A DNA stretch of 64,000 nt from Endomychus coccineus. Taxonomy: Eukaryota > Arthropoda > Insecta > Coleoptera > Endomychidae. Shown one piece after another: positions 10,778-20,394 of the stretch; position 1 is the first letter of the stretch; each line of letters opens with the position of its first letter. The notes below the pieces were generated by a model. The model saw only the letters and a program-made list of their open reading frames with translations. It was not told the origin of the DNA and did no database searches. A program made the position numbers and the translations under genes. The DNA lies in the NCBI GenBank assembly GCA_958510875.1, contig OY294067.1:254449736-254513735 (forward strand). Direction: 5' to 3'.

Positions 10778-11310
10778 TCTCTTGCAAATTCTTACATACG
10801 TCTTTATAAGTGTAGAAAATGTTTTTAGGAAGAATTCGTAATTGTTATTTCCCAGTACAGGTCTGAAACCTTTCTTGAGTGCCTTGTCATAAATCCTACA
10901 CATCTGGTTTCGAAAGTAGATACTTGACAAATAACTTCGTTCTTCTCATTTGTTGTGAGAATACCAATCAATATGCACTCATATATTTTAATAATATTAC
11001 TGAATAGCGGATTCTTACTACAAAAAAAAAAAAAAAAATTTGTATACAATTCTGACGATACAATTTCGATTATTCGTGGTTCTGTTCGTTTCGACGGCGT
11101 GGGCTCTTTTGATTGAAGTTAAATTGTGCGATTTGGACGCTTGTGCTATAATTAGTTTTAATAAACCCCCTTTTTAGACGTAGTGAGTCTTCTGATGATG
11201 GTCGTGAGACCGAAACGTACGTAAAGACGAATATTTAAAACAAAGTGTTATTGTGACCTATTTCCCGAGAATTTTTATATATAATTCATACTGGGTCAAG
11301 AATCTTATTA
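10778..11310 (+). repeat. PLE family 1 terminal repeat, right outer
   Basis: About 533 bp after the copy B stop, with a 16-base A run near 11023-11038, a hammerhead at 11187-11228 and the 25-bp tail ending at the target duplication. Compared with the other copies it lacks about four bases (ATTA) after the A run (GTATACAATTCTG), and differs in a few scattered bases. Confidence 0.8.
11187..11228 (+). ncRNA. Hammerhead ribozyme, type I (PLE family 1)
   Basis: Identical over all 42 bases to the copy at 8217-8258, with core CTGATGA at 11192-11198 and predicted cleavage after 11223. It lies in the 3' terminal repeat of copy B, so a transcript through B would carry two ribozymes 2,970 nt apart. Confidence 0.8.
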
Positions 11311-11323
11311 TCAAAATTCTAAA
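11311..11323. repeat. 13-bp target-site duplication, right copy
   Basis: Identical to 3616-3628. The pair brackets 3629-11310, so both inverted PLE arms lie inside a single insertion scar. Confidence 0.75.
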
Positions 11324-11640
11324 AGTAGTTGTTAAATCACCGCGTTTAAATCTATTCACTAGATGTAGTAAATTAAAAATCCGAAGTAGTTTTCCATAAC
11401 ATGAACGCTGTACGCCGTTTGACATTCGGGTTGCTTTTTTTTTAATCCTTTCCACTAAAATTTGACCCGCACAAGAGCAGTAATTATTATTGATCTATTA
11501 TACGTTCCATAGGTAGAACATGCCATTTGTACAGATAATGTGAATATTCCTTTAAACATGTATAGTGCAGTATTGGCTTTTTTCATATTTCTGTTATATT
11601 TGGAGACCAAGAGAGATCTTCAGAGCTAGGGATTTCTAGG
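11311..11640 (-). pseudogene. LINE reverse transcriptase C-terminal region, upstream half (split by PLE insertion)
   Basis: The minus strand reads ERIKKKATRMSNGVQR, then LLRIFNLLHLVNRFKRGDL and TTTFRIL. This is the thumb/connection region seen in CR1/jockey-like LINEs, where the usual pattern is ER.QRKATRM followed by L..L.L.SL..RR.RGDL. Sequence beyond 11460 is more decayed. The frame continues into 3628-3340 once the PLE composite and one copy of the 13-bp duplication are removed. The source family cannot be named more closely from this fragment. Confidence 0.6.
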
Positions 11641-11716
11641 TTGTTTTGAGAGTTGACTTCTATCATCTGGATACCCTTTACTCAATGAGGGAACATTACA
11701 TTTGATTTACAAATAT

Positions 11717-11866
11717 TGTCACGGGTCGAAATGACACTAAGAGTCATTACATGATTTCGTGAGTTTGTTTCAAACTTTACGTAACATTTCAATTATCTCT
11801 GGATGTTGGTGCATTGCAATTTTTCTGATTTGGGAAACGTTTGGTTATAGTTACTAATTTGTTACA
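11717..11866 (+). repeat. 5' LTR of gypsy relic
   Basis: A 150-bp copy beginning TGTCACGGGTCG and ending GTTACA; differs from 14201-14350 by scattered substitutions, so the insertion is not recent. Confidence 0.6.
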
Positions 11867-11879
11867 ATAATAATATCTT

Positions 11880-12714
11880 CTAAAGCATTGGTGAAAATTG
11901 TAGAAGAACAAGTTTTCCATGTTTTCGGTATCTGTGAATTTCTCTTATCTGATAACGGTGTGCAGATGAAAAGTAAGGAATTTTTGAAATTAGCAGAAAG
12001 ATATCAAGTGAAACTGTTGAACACACTTATTATTATCGTAAAGCAAATCCAACTGAGCGTACAAATAGAGTTGTCAAAACTAAGATTTCTTGCTATGTGA
12101 AGGATAACCAACGCAAATGGTCTGAAAATCTTTCGTCTATAGCTTGTGCTATGAGAACCGCAAAACACGAGACTACTGGTTATTCTCCGCATTTTGTAAA
12201 TTTTGGTAGAGAGTTTGTTTTCTCCGGTGATCTATATAAACGGTCGCTAGACTCTGATGATTTTTCTCGTTTGAACACTCCGCAACGTACGGACGGATTT
12301 TTGAAAATGTATGGATATTAAATCAAAATTACTTAGAGCTTACGAACGTAATAAGAAGATTTATGATTCTAAACGACGTTCAACTGTTTTTTCTGAACGA
12401 CAAAAGGTATATCGTCGTAATAAGATTTTGTCTAGTGCTATTAATTTTATTAATGCTAAGTTAGCACCCAAATTCGTAGGTCCTTTGTTTATTAAATGAC
12501 AAGTTGGTTTAAATACTTATGAACTATCAAACGATTCAGGAAAATCAGAAGGAATATGGCACGTTCAAGATCTTAAGCCTTACGTGAGGATGACTCTGGA
12601 AGCTAAAGCGACAATTCATAGGTCTAAAGGAATATTTCCCTGTGTTGGGCCAGGGTTGTCTTTAAGAATAGTCCACCGTTTTTTTCCTCCTGAAGTAAGA
12701 GTCTTCTGAAGGAA
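11880..12714 (+). pseudogene. Gypsy integrase C-terminal half, first copy
   Basis: The reading includes LLSDNGVQMKSKEF (second catalytic Asp region of the DDE core), NPTERTNRVVKTKI (with the third catalytic Glu), HETTGYSPHFVNFGRE and LAPKFVGPLFIK, followed by a WHVQDLKPY-like tail. This is the C-terminal half of a Ty3/gypsy integrase. One base is missing in the AACACACTTATT run (about 12022), giving a frameshift. A second frameshift sits at the FLKMYGY-stop / DIKSKLL junction near 12319. The segment from 11949 on is repeated at 12716-13480. Confidence 0.75.
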
Positions 12715-12715
12715 C

Positions 12716-13480
12716 CTGATAACGGTGTGCAGATGAAAAGTAAGGAATTTTTGAAATTAGCAGAAAGATATCAAGTGAAACTGTTGAACACAGCTTATTA
12801 TTATCGTAAAGCAAATCCAACTGAGCGTACAAATAGAGTTGTCAAAACTAAGATTTCTTGCTATGTGAAGGATAACCAACGCAAATGGTCTGAAAATCTT
12901 TCGTCTATAGCTTGTGCTATGAGAACCGCAAAACACGAGACTACTGGTTATTCTCCGCATTTTGTAAATTTTGGTAGAGTTTGTTTTCTCCGGTGATCTA
13001 TATAAACGGTCGCTAGACTCTGATGATTTTTCTCGTTTGAACACTCCGCAACGTACGGACGGATTTTTGAAAATGTATGGATATTAAATCAAAATTACTT
13101 AGAGCTTACGAACGTAATAAGAAGATTTATGATTCTAAACGACGTTCAACTGTTTATTCTGAACGACAAAAGGTATATCGTCGTAATAAGATTTTGTCTA
13201 GTGCTATTAATTTTATTAATGCTAAGTTAGCACCCAAATTCGTAGGTCCTTTGTTTATTAAATGACAAGTTGGTTTAAATACTTATGAACTATCAAACGA
13301 TTCAGGAAAATCAGAAGGAATATGGCACGTTCAAGATCTTAAGCCTTACGTGAGGATGACTCTGGAAGCTAAAGCGACAATTCATAGGTCTAAAGGAATA
13401 TTTCCCTGTGTTGGGCCAGGGTTGTCTTTAAGAATAGTCCACCGTTTTTTTCCTCCTGAAGTAAGAGTCTTCTGAAGGAA
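12716..13480 (+). pseudogene. Gypsy integrase C-terminal half, tandem second copy
   Basis: This is a direct duplication of 11949-12714 at a 766-767 bp period. It keeps the base missing from copy one (AACACAGCTTATT), so here SDNG-proximal sequence reads through LLNTAYYYRKANPTERTNRV. It has lost two bases at GGTAGAGTTTG (about 12978), which breaks the frame after VNFGR. The FLKMYGY frameshift is shared by both copies and so predates the duplication. Confidence 0.75.
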
Positions 13481-14189
13481 TATTTAGGGTTGGTCACTCG
13501 TCAATAAGAACCTGCCCTGGATAACGTTCTGGTGGGAGCGAGAGAATACCGTTTGTGTGTTTCCTCCTGTACCCGATCTTTAACCGAATTTCCTGTTTTT
13601 TTTATTTTATTTTTTTCCATTTTTGACTTTAACTTCATTACCTTCTGTTATGAATCTGGTTGATTGCTAGTAGTTTGGTTCCGGGGGAACGCAATCCTTA
13701 TGCGCGGATGAGCAACTCAACGACGGGAGTTACTTAGGGAGCACGAAACGTTTATTTGATCTTACGCCGCTCCGTACTCCAGGCCAATCGTCGAGCTGAT
13801 CATAATCGTACTGCAGGGCGAGATTTTGGGTCCTCCTGCTGGATTCTCAATTAGGCGCATATCATTAGTTTTATATAATTCCTCAAAAAGAATTATGAGT
13901 GGTGTGTGAGTATCGATTTTCACCGTTTTGTATAGGTAAATTTCAAACCGCAAGTTTCAACATATTATTTCGACGTTGCTGTTATACAGTAGACATGACT
14001 GTAATATTCGGGTTTTGTGACATTTGTTATGTTTTGGAGTTTTATAGATATTTAATGTTGTCTAGTATGTCAGTTAGATAATGGTGGTTATTTTGTCTGC
14101 CTGAATAATTACATGACTGTTGGTCTTCTGGTAACTTGGTTCATATCGTCAGAAAGTATTTTTTTTTGGAAATTTTCTTTCTACGAACT
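13481..14189 (+). other. 3' untranslated region of the gypsy relic
   Basis: No convincing coding frame. The stretch lies between the integrase copies and the polypurine tract, where an env gene or 3' UTR would be; nothing env-like can be read. Confidence 0.4.
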
Positions 14190-14200
14190 GAGGGGAGAGT

Positions 14201-14350
14201 TGTCAAGGGTCGAAATGACACTAAGAGTCATTACCTGATTTCGTCAGTTTGTTTCAAACTTTACGTAATATTTCAATTATCTCTGTATGTTGGTGCATTG
14301 CAATTTTACTGATTCAGGAAACGTTTGGTGATAGTTACTAATTTGTTACA
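14201..14350 (+). repeat. 3' LTR of gypsy relic
   Basis: A 150-bp copy beginning TGTCAAGGGTCG and ending GTTACA, directly preceded by a polypurine tract. Confidence 0.6.
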
Positions 14351-14428
14351 ATAATAATGTCAACTTGTTTCATTCAACTGTGTATTACGTAGAATCTCAT
14401 ACTATATTGTACCATAGTTTACTTTATA

Positions 14429-14874
14429 CCGGGATATCAAAAATTATCTTGTTCAAGGGTGGTTGTGGAATCTAAAACGTGTGTCTTACTTTCCGTTTGA
14501 AATAATTATGTCACTGTCACACTGACATCATCAATAACCTACAAATTTCATACCTATTTATTTCAGGTAAAATGTATAAACTCTAACTTACGCGCAGTGA
14601 GCTCCTCGAGGCATATGTCAAAATGATTTCGTTCGTAGCTAATTAGACGTCTGGCGTTCATGCAATTATGTTTTTAGATGATTCGAACCTCCTAATTTCG
14701 ATAGGCCACGTGAAAATCCCGGAGTCCAAAGCGCTAAAGACTTCTGAGTGTTACAATATTTCGCACTTTTAGAAACTTCAAATTAATTATGACCTAATTA
14801 TTTCAAACGTAAAGTATGACACACGTTTCAGATTCCACAACCACCCTTGACCAAGATAATTTTTGATATCCCGG
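14429..14874. mobile_element. TA-flanked MITE, short copy
   Basis: Ends are inverted repeats of about 80 bp beginning CCGGGATATCAAAAATTATC, with TA (TATA) on each side. The internal sequence includes GTCACTGTCACACTGACATC and a block from CGCAGTGAGCTCCTCGAG to CGGAGTCCAAAGCGC that recur in the longer copy at 21898-22680. It has no coding capacity. TA target sites and long terminal inverted repeats point to a Tc1/mariner-type donor. Confidence 0.75.
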
Positions 14875-14876
14875 TA

Positions 14877-15914
14877 TAACATATACTGTATAACCATAAC
14901 TCTATGTTTCAGAATGGTACTGTCATAGAATTCGATTCGTTCCTCCTATTTTTCGATGTAGTATCGGTTCACGGGAAAATTAGGACAAGTTCATTATTCA
15001 ATGTCTTTCTTTTTTTGCAACCCAGCTTCCGTACGTGTCGGTCATAAGTTATTACGTAGTAATTGTGTATCTGGATTTATTTATTTAATCCTTCGATTTT
15101 ATATCGGATTGAAGCACTTTTTACTGAATTAAATCGCAATTTATCATTGGGATATAGTTTCGTTGGTATACGAATTATTTATGATATTTATGAGAACCAC
15201 GTTGTGGAATATAATTGGAAACCTTGTGTAACTGAGAAAACTTCTTTCATACGGAAAACCCGTCCATCTGGGTTTTCATGCTTAGCTGTGGTTTTTCTGC
15301 TTTAGCTTTGGGTTGATTACCCTCAATTTTATCAGCTACATTATTATCTTTCCCTATCTGAACACGAACTTTTGAACCTGAACTATCAATTGGAATACTA
15401 TATTCATCCTGAACTTGGATTTTGAAGGTTATATCGAGCAGTTGGACATCTACCAGGACTGCGAATTGAAGCCTATGCCAGTCACCGTTTCATCGATATA
15501 AACGAGATCTGCATTCTCAATAACTAAGGTTGTATTCAATTTATTTGTGTCATTTTGTAATTTTGGATATTTCAATTTAATTGTGTCATTCTGTAATTTT
15601 GATATCATTACTTAACCTTTAAATTTTATTATGTATGTAACTGAACTATTGATTCATCTTTTGTTGAACTGAACAGAATTTATCTTCACATAAATTCAAA
15701 TATATATCTTTTCCTTTTTATTCATTCTATATCATTATAGATTATATTATATATCAAATTTTGTTAAATATATTATTTTACTTTTCTCTGACTCATTATT
15801 TGCGCTAGTTAGCCGGGCACTTTGATTATATGTAGATTTGACCATTTTTCGACATTCAAGGCTGTTAATCCCTGTACAATACCTTTCATATCTGCTTGGA
15901 AAATATGATATATA
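14877..15914. other. Intervening sequence with no clear gene
   Basis: Between about 15255 and 15480 the minus strand has a moderately long open stretch (reading ITFKIQVQDEYSIPIDSSG and onward) and the plus strand has a 40-codon frame. Neither matches anything I recognise. The rest is AT-rich. Confidence 0.3.
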
Positions 15915-17376
15915 CAGGGTGTTTCAGTTTTTTCGTTCATAACTTCTGTAAACGATAGAAATTTCAAAAATAATAGTCTTTATATAAAATTTTTCTCTAA
16001 ATCACTTGGTCTCCGAGATACAGGGTGGTGTTGAAGTTTTGAAAAATTATAAGAAATCCTTCATTATCTTCTGAACAAATGAAGATGTTTAGTTCAAACT
16101 TGATACACTTTAGTTTTACTGGATAAGAAATTTTTTTGTGACAAAATGTTCTTGAGACAAATACAGTAGCGTAGTTATGGGGTTTTGTACGTACTCAAAC
16201 CTCTTAAACTTCTACGCCAATGATCGGAATTCATTATTGTATACAAATTTAGAAACTTTGATTCATTTTCTATAAAAAAGTATTGCTGATATATTTCACT
16301 TAGAAGCTTCCTGCTCGAGCTATTTTGATTTTTCTAATCAGAGATATCTTATGGAATTTCTTTAGAAAGGCTATTTAAAAAGTAAAAAAATATTTAAATA
16401 CCTATATATTGGTAACGATGAAAAATAATTCATAATAAATGATCCAAATGATCCATTTACTACATACTCGGCCGCTGCATTTTTCGAATTTTTGGAAACT
16501 AATCACGAAGGCATGTGGGAGGAAACATCACTCAAAGAGAGAACAAATATATATGAATACAACTGGTTGGCTGCCCTGCCCATTTTGGGAGACAAATACG
16601 AGAATGGTTAAATAGGAAGTACGGTGAAAGATAGATTGGTAGAGGTGGTCCAGTTGCATGTCCTCCTCGATCACCTGATCTCAATCCTCTGGACTTTTTT
16701 GCTTGGGGTTATTATTTGAAAGATGAAGTTTGTGCCACGCTGTTTCATAATAGAGATCTACTGAATCGTAATCGAAGAGCTTGTGGTGAAATAAATAATA
16801 AAATGTTAATTCGAAAAAAAAGGCCGCGTTGAAGTAAATGAATATCATTTTCAGCTTTTATTATGAATGATTATATCTTATGGTTACCAAAAAAAAGGTA
16901 GTCAAATTTTTGTACTTTTCAAGTAGCCTTTCAAAAGACATTCCATGTGATAACCCTGAATAGAAAAATCAAAATAGCTCGAACAGGAAGCCTCCAAGTG
17001 AAATTTATCAAGAATACTTTTTTATAGGAAATAAATCATCATAAAATTTACAAATTTGTCTACAATCATGATTTCCGACCATTGGCGTAGAAGTTTGAGG
17101 GGTTTAAATGGATACAAAACCCCATCACTACGCTACTGTATTTGTCTTAAAACATTTTGTGACCAAAAAAGTTTTCATACAGTAAAACTGAAGTGTACCA
17201 AGTTTGAACTGAAAATTTTCATTTATTCAGAAGATAATGTAATAATTTTTCAATACTTCAACACCGTATCTCGGAAACGAAGTGATTTGGAGGAATTTTT
17301 TTTATGAAAGATTCCCATTATTTTCAGAAGGTCTATCGTTTGCCGAAGTTATGAACGAAAAAACTGCAATACCCTG
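15915..17376 (+). mobile_element. Long-TIR DNA transposon with mariner/IS630-type transposase relic
   Basis: Termini are CAGGGTGTTTCAGTTTTTTC at the left and its diverged inverse at the right, each flanked by TATA (TA target). The inverted repeats extend roughly 450 bp inward (about 15915-16385 and 16900-17376), covering the conserved blocks around CTACGCCAATGATCGGAATTC. The middle holds a decayed transposase (16500-16800). Confidence 0.7.
16500..16800 (+). pseudogene. DDE transposase C-terminal relic
   Basis: Reading across frames gives RQIREWLNRKYGE, then RWIGRGGPVACPPRSPDLNP, LDFFAWGYYLKDEVCA and NRRACGEINNKML. PPRSPDLNPLDFFAWGYLK is the classical block around the last acidic residue of IS630/Tc1/mariner-type transposases. 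Several frameshifts and stops are present, and the first catalytic Asp region is missing or unreadable. It lies centrally within the 15915-17376 inverted-repeat element and presumably belongs to it. Confidence 0.7.
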
Positions 17377-18754
17377 TATATTCAGAGGGCTTAGAGGAAT
17401 ATAGTTTGGGATCATTTAGATTCTATAGAACAGAAAATATAAGCAGCGTAGATTAAAAACAGTATATATTCTGTTTTCAATCATTTCAATCCACCCACAA
17501 CATATTCGAATCAATAGTAACTATCACTGATGATGTTTACAGGGAATGAAGGCTTAAAAAGCCAGGATAAGAGGTCACCACGAATTCCCAATGATTCAAC
17601 TTTTTATTTAAGCGCAGTATTGGAATTTTGTTAAAGCCAGAGTCCAAGTAAGAAACATCTATGGGAATGTTGATGTCTGCAGATTGTGTCCAGTCATTGA
17701 AGATTCGAGTAGACTAGTGCTTATCGACCTACCGGAAAGAAAATCATGTCGATTTTCGAGAATGATTTTATGTGCCACAAGGAAAGGTAACGTAGTGTTT
17801 GGATCACAATGGTTGGTGTTCGGCTTATTGCTCTCAATTTATCAAATCAATCAAACGAATATTGATTCAGTCGAGTTTGTTACTTTCGTCACATTCGCTC
17901 GTGTTCATACAGTTGTGGAGGCACTAGAACTGGTTATTCTCTTGACATTCCTCATTCACTTGGTATTATACAATTTGATCGTGTGTGCATTTATTTGCAC
18001 ATTCTGACCACGTACTGAATTCATTAAGGGCCAAGTATGGAGTTATTACCTTTCTTGCATTTCTTCTGTATGGTTTTGGTTGATTCGCAGGTAGTCGGGT
18101 TCCCCTTTTTCAATGACAACGTTCGCGACCTAGTGTTTGTCTTCGGTTCACATTCTGTCCACGATCCTTTCCCATATCTGCATTCTTCTGTAACAAAATT
18201 TATAGTTCAATAAATAAAATCAAAGATAGTGATAGATGAGGTAAGTCATTAATACAAATCAATATAGAAGCCTGTTGCAAAATTATACCTGCATATTGAA
18301 AATATAAACCTGCAGGTTTGTACTTAAGATTCACCTCACAAATTTTTTTTATCGTTTCACCCTTTACTATGTCATATGAAATTTTATCCATATTGTAAAC
18401 ATTGAACACTATGCTGATATTGCTTTTATTTGTTAGTTCAACTTCTTTTTTTCTAATACCGTCTAAATATGGTGTAATAACGTTGAAACTCGAGTAACGG
18501 GTGTGATATCAACATATTAGTGTTACATTTTTACAATATGGAATCTACCCAAAATTACGTATGATAAAATGTTGAAATTGCAGTAAAACCTCAAGATAAA
18601 GAAGAATTGTAGAATCGTAAATTCAATGATGATACTATTAGTCTAGGAGATAGATACATATTTTGGGCCTGAGATATAACATGTTGGCATATGTGTTATG
18701 TTTTAGCAATTATTAATCTGAGTATTTTTTCCTATGTGAGTTAGACCTCCCAGT
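17377..18754. other. Unassigned stretch with a 107-codon frame at 17684-18007
   Basis: The plus-strand frame reads NVDVCRLCPVIEDSSRLVLI before becoming hydrophobic after a GGTAACG (about 17785) that could be a splice donor. CRLC at a domain start recalls the ZAD zinc finger of insects, but the second cysteine pair is not visible, so I do not assign it. The rest shows no recognisable feature. Confidence 0.2.
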
Positions 18755-19226
18755 CATATCAGTTGTTAATTTCATCACATCCACTGGGCTGAATAACCGA
18801 CAATTCCAAGAGTTTATTGGAGAAAATGACTTATCATATCATACTGTCTGTCGTACGCTGGCTTAGTTGCAGAAAAGTCCTGATCTGATCGGCGCTTTTT
18901 TGAACTTCGAGCAGTATCGAAATTTTTTTTAATGAAAAGCATCGCTCTTCTACCTAGTTACAAAATAGTGAATGGCTGTGGAAATTATCATTCTATGTCA
19001 ATTCCACAAAGCATATGAACGAACTGAATTTGAAATTGCAAGGAGAAAACCAGCTTCTCCCTTATGTATACTCTAATATCAAATCGTTCCGGCGAAAATA
19101 ATACTGTTCCAACCACAATAACGACAGAATGTTTCACAACAACAAATACAACAATAAGTCATTAGCTGTCGCGGACCGGATTGATGACACGGATTTGGAA
19201 AGGGGGCCGTAGTCTGGAGACCCCTG
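18755..19226 (+). pseudogene. hAT-family (ZBED5/GTF2IRD2-like) transposase relic with right terminus
   Basis: The reading includes VVNFITSTGLNNRQFQEFI, SYHTVCRTLA, IGAFLNFEQYRNF and HMNELNLKLQGENQLLPYVY. These are the conserved blocks of the domesticated-type hAT transposases found in ZBED5 and GTF2IRD2 (VNFI..RGLNHRQF, YHT.VRWLSRG, LN.KLQG). Stops and frameshifts are numerous. The sequence GGCCGTAGTCTGGAGACCCCTG ends at 19226 and fits a hAT terminal inverted repeat (CAGGGGTCTCC). No left end was found, so the element is 5'-truncated. Confidence 0.65.
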
Positions 19227-20394
19227 TTTTAGACTTTCCAAGACATGTTCCACATTTTCGGATCATTTTTTCGATACTAATCATAAGTAAAATAGACGGC
19301 TTACATATTTTACATAAAGCTGTTTAAGGCCCGGAACTAAACTACTGGAATCTTTAAATATTTACAAAAACAAAAATAATACCCTACTTCTTAGTGATCA
19401 AACATACCTAATTTATTGACCATTATTCAAAGCTTTGTGGAGTATTTACTCTAGGAATTATTATCCTGATTAGCTTCTATAACCTGCTGTTGATATCAAT
19501 AATTCTCTAAGTTTCTGAATGACCGACCGCAGTAATGCTTTGCTACCTACCGATGAGTTCATTTATGGTTGAACTTATATATTTTAATTGTATTTGAATA
19601 CCGTCTGAAGATGGTCTTTTGATCTTGTAGAATAAGAGTGATTATCCCGAGCTTCATTCTATTTTTGTTGTTGAATATTCAGATCAATAATTCAAAAATA
19701 TATTTATAGTGTAAAGTTTTCTATGCTTCGGAATTTTGGATAATGCCTGAAAAATTTTAATATAATAATAGTAATAATCTATCGACGGTGTAGTTTATCA
19801 TGAATAAAACGAAACACAATACAACAATATTCAGCGTAAATCCTTTTCAGAAGCAGCTAATTTAAATGTTATCATGTCTACGAGATCAGCGTTTGAGGTT
19901 ATTTCATAAGCTTATTCGGAAACCGGCTTTTCTAGTGGCTTGTTCGCGAAGTAGGTATCCATCATAGTAACTGTAAACGTATCCATAATTGGACCGAACG
20001 AAACTTGAATAATTGGTGAGACAACATAACGCTTCCACAATCCTGCGTTTCTATCCCCCGGAAATATGTAAATGAGAAATCTTGTTAACAGTGTAGTGGT
20101 ATCTATATCAGATATCAGAATTGTAAATTAGAAATTTACGGTGAGGCAGCTTTGCAAGTTATGAGAAATTGCAAGTTGTAAGGACGGCATAACTGTGCAA
20201 AACTGCATATCGTCAGTGTTTTCACATTGTTTGAAGGATAGAATCAGTGAGGGTTGAGTAGTTGTCTCACTTGCTCAAACGTTTCAGAAAGTATGAATTA
20301 CAAATTTTTAATTGATAATGATTCGAATTAGTCGAATTAGTAAACGAAGCTCTTACTTTTGCTCTACAAAATGAATTATGATGAAACCTTGTGT
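19227..20394. other. AT-rich stretch, nothing recognised
   Basis: No coding frame, terminal repeat or RNA gene could be supported. Confidence 0.4.

Larger units (their letters stand above)
3629..11310. mobile_element. Palindromic Penelope-like element composite (family 1)
   Basis: The left arm (3629-7171) and right arm (7741 to about 11283) are inverted copies about axis 7456; 7172-7740 is the asymmetric centre. On the minus strand the left arm holds a 5'-truncated copy C (7740-7106), its terminal repeat, full copy A (6543-4135) and another terminal repeat. On the plus strand the right arm holds a very short truncated copy (7741-7797), a terminal repeat, full copy B (8369-10777) and another terminal repeat. 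A 5'-truncated copy directly upstream of a full one, with direct repeats (pseudo-LTRs) around the ORF, is typical of Penelope elements. Both outer ends show the same terminal sequence in inverted orientation (left end AATTATATATAAAAATTCTC). The right end carries about 25 extra bases ending ...AGAATCTTATTA. Arms look about 99% identical, so the event is recent. Confidence 0.85.
11717..14350 (+). mobile_element. Internally deleted Ty3/gypsy LTR retrotransposon
   Basis: Two direct repeats of 150 bp, 11717-11866 and 14201-14350, both start TGTCA and end TTACA (TG...CA) and are clearly related. A purine-rich tract (GAGGGGAGAG, about 14190-14199) sits immediately before the right repeat, as expected for the plus-strand primer. 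Only integrase C-terminal sequence remains between them; gag, protease, RT and RNase H are missing and no primer-binding site is seen. Soon after the left LTR the frame reads KALVKIVEEQVF, so the deletion joins LTR to integrase. I see no convincing target duplication. Confidence 0.65.

Noticed and set aside
3982..10930. 61-codon frames repeated at four places in the PLE terminal repeats (MSSIYFRNQM...), and a 79-codon antisense frame inside the PLE ORF.
   Set aside because: They lie antisense to, or outside, the PLE reading frame and are explained by the repeated terminal sequence; no independent motif.
14877..15480. Host exon on either strand at 15255-15480.
   Set aside because: The open stretches are short (40-75 codons), interrupted in the flanks and match nothing I can name.
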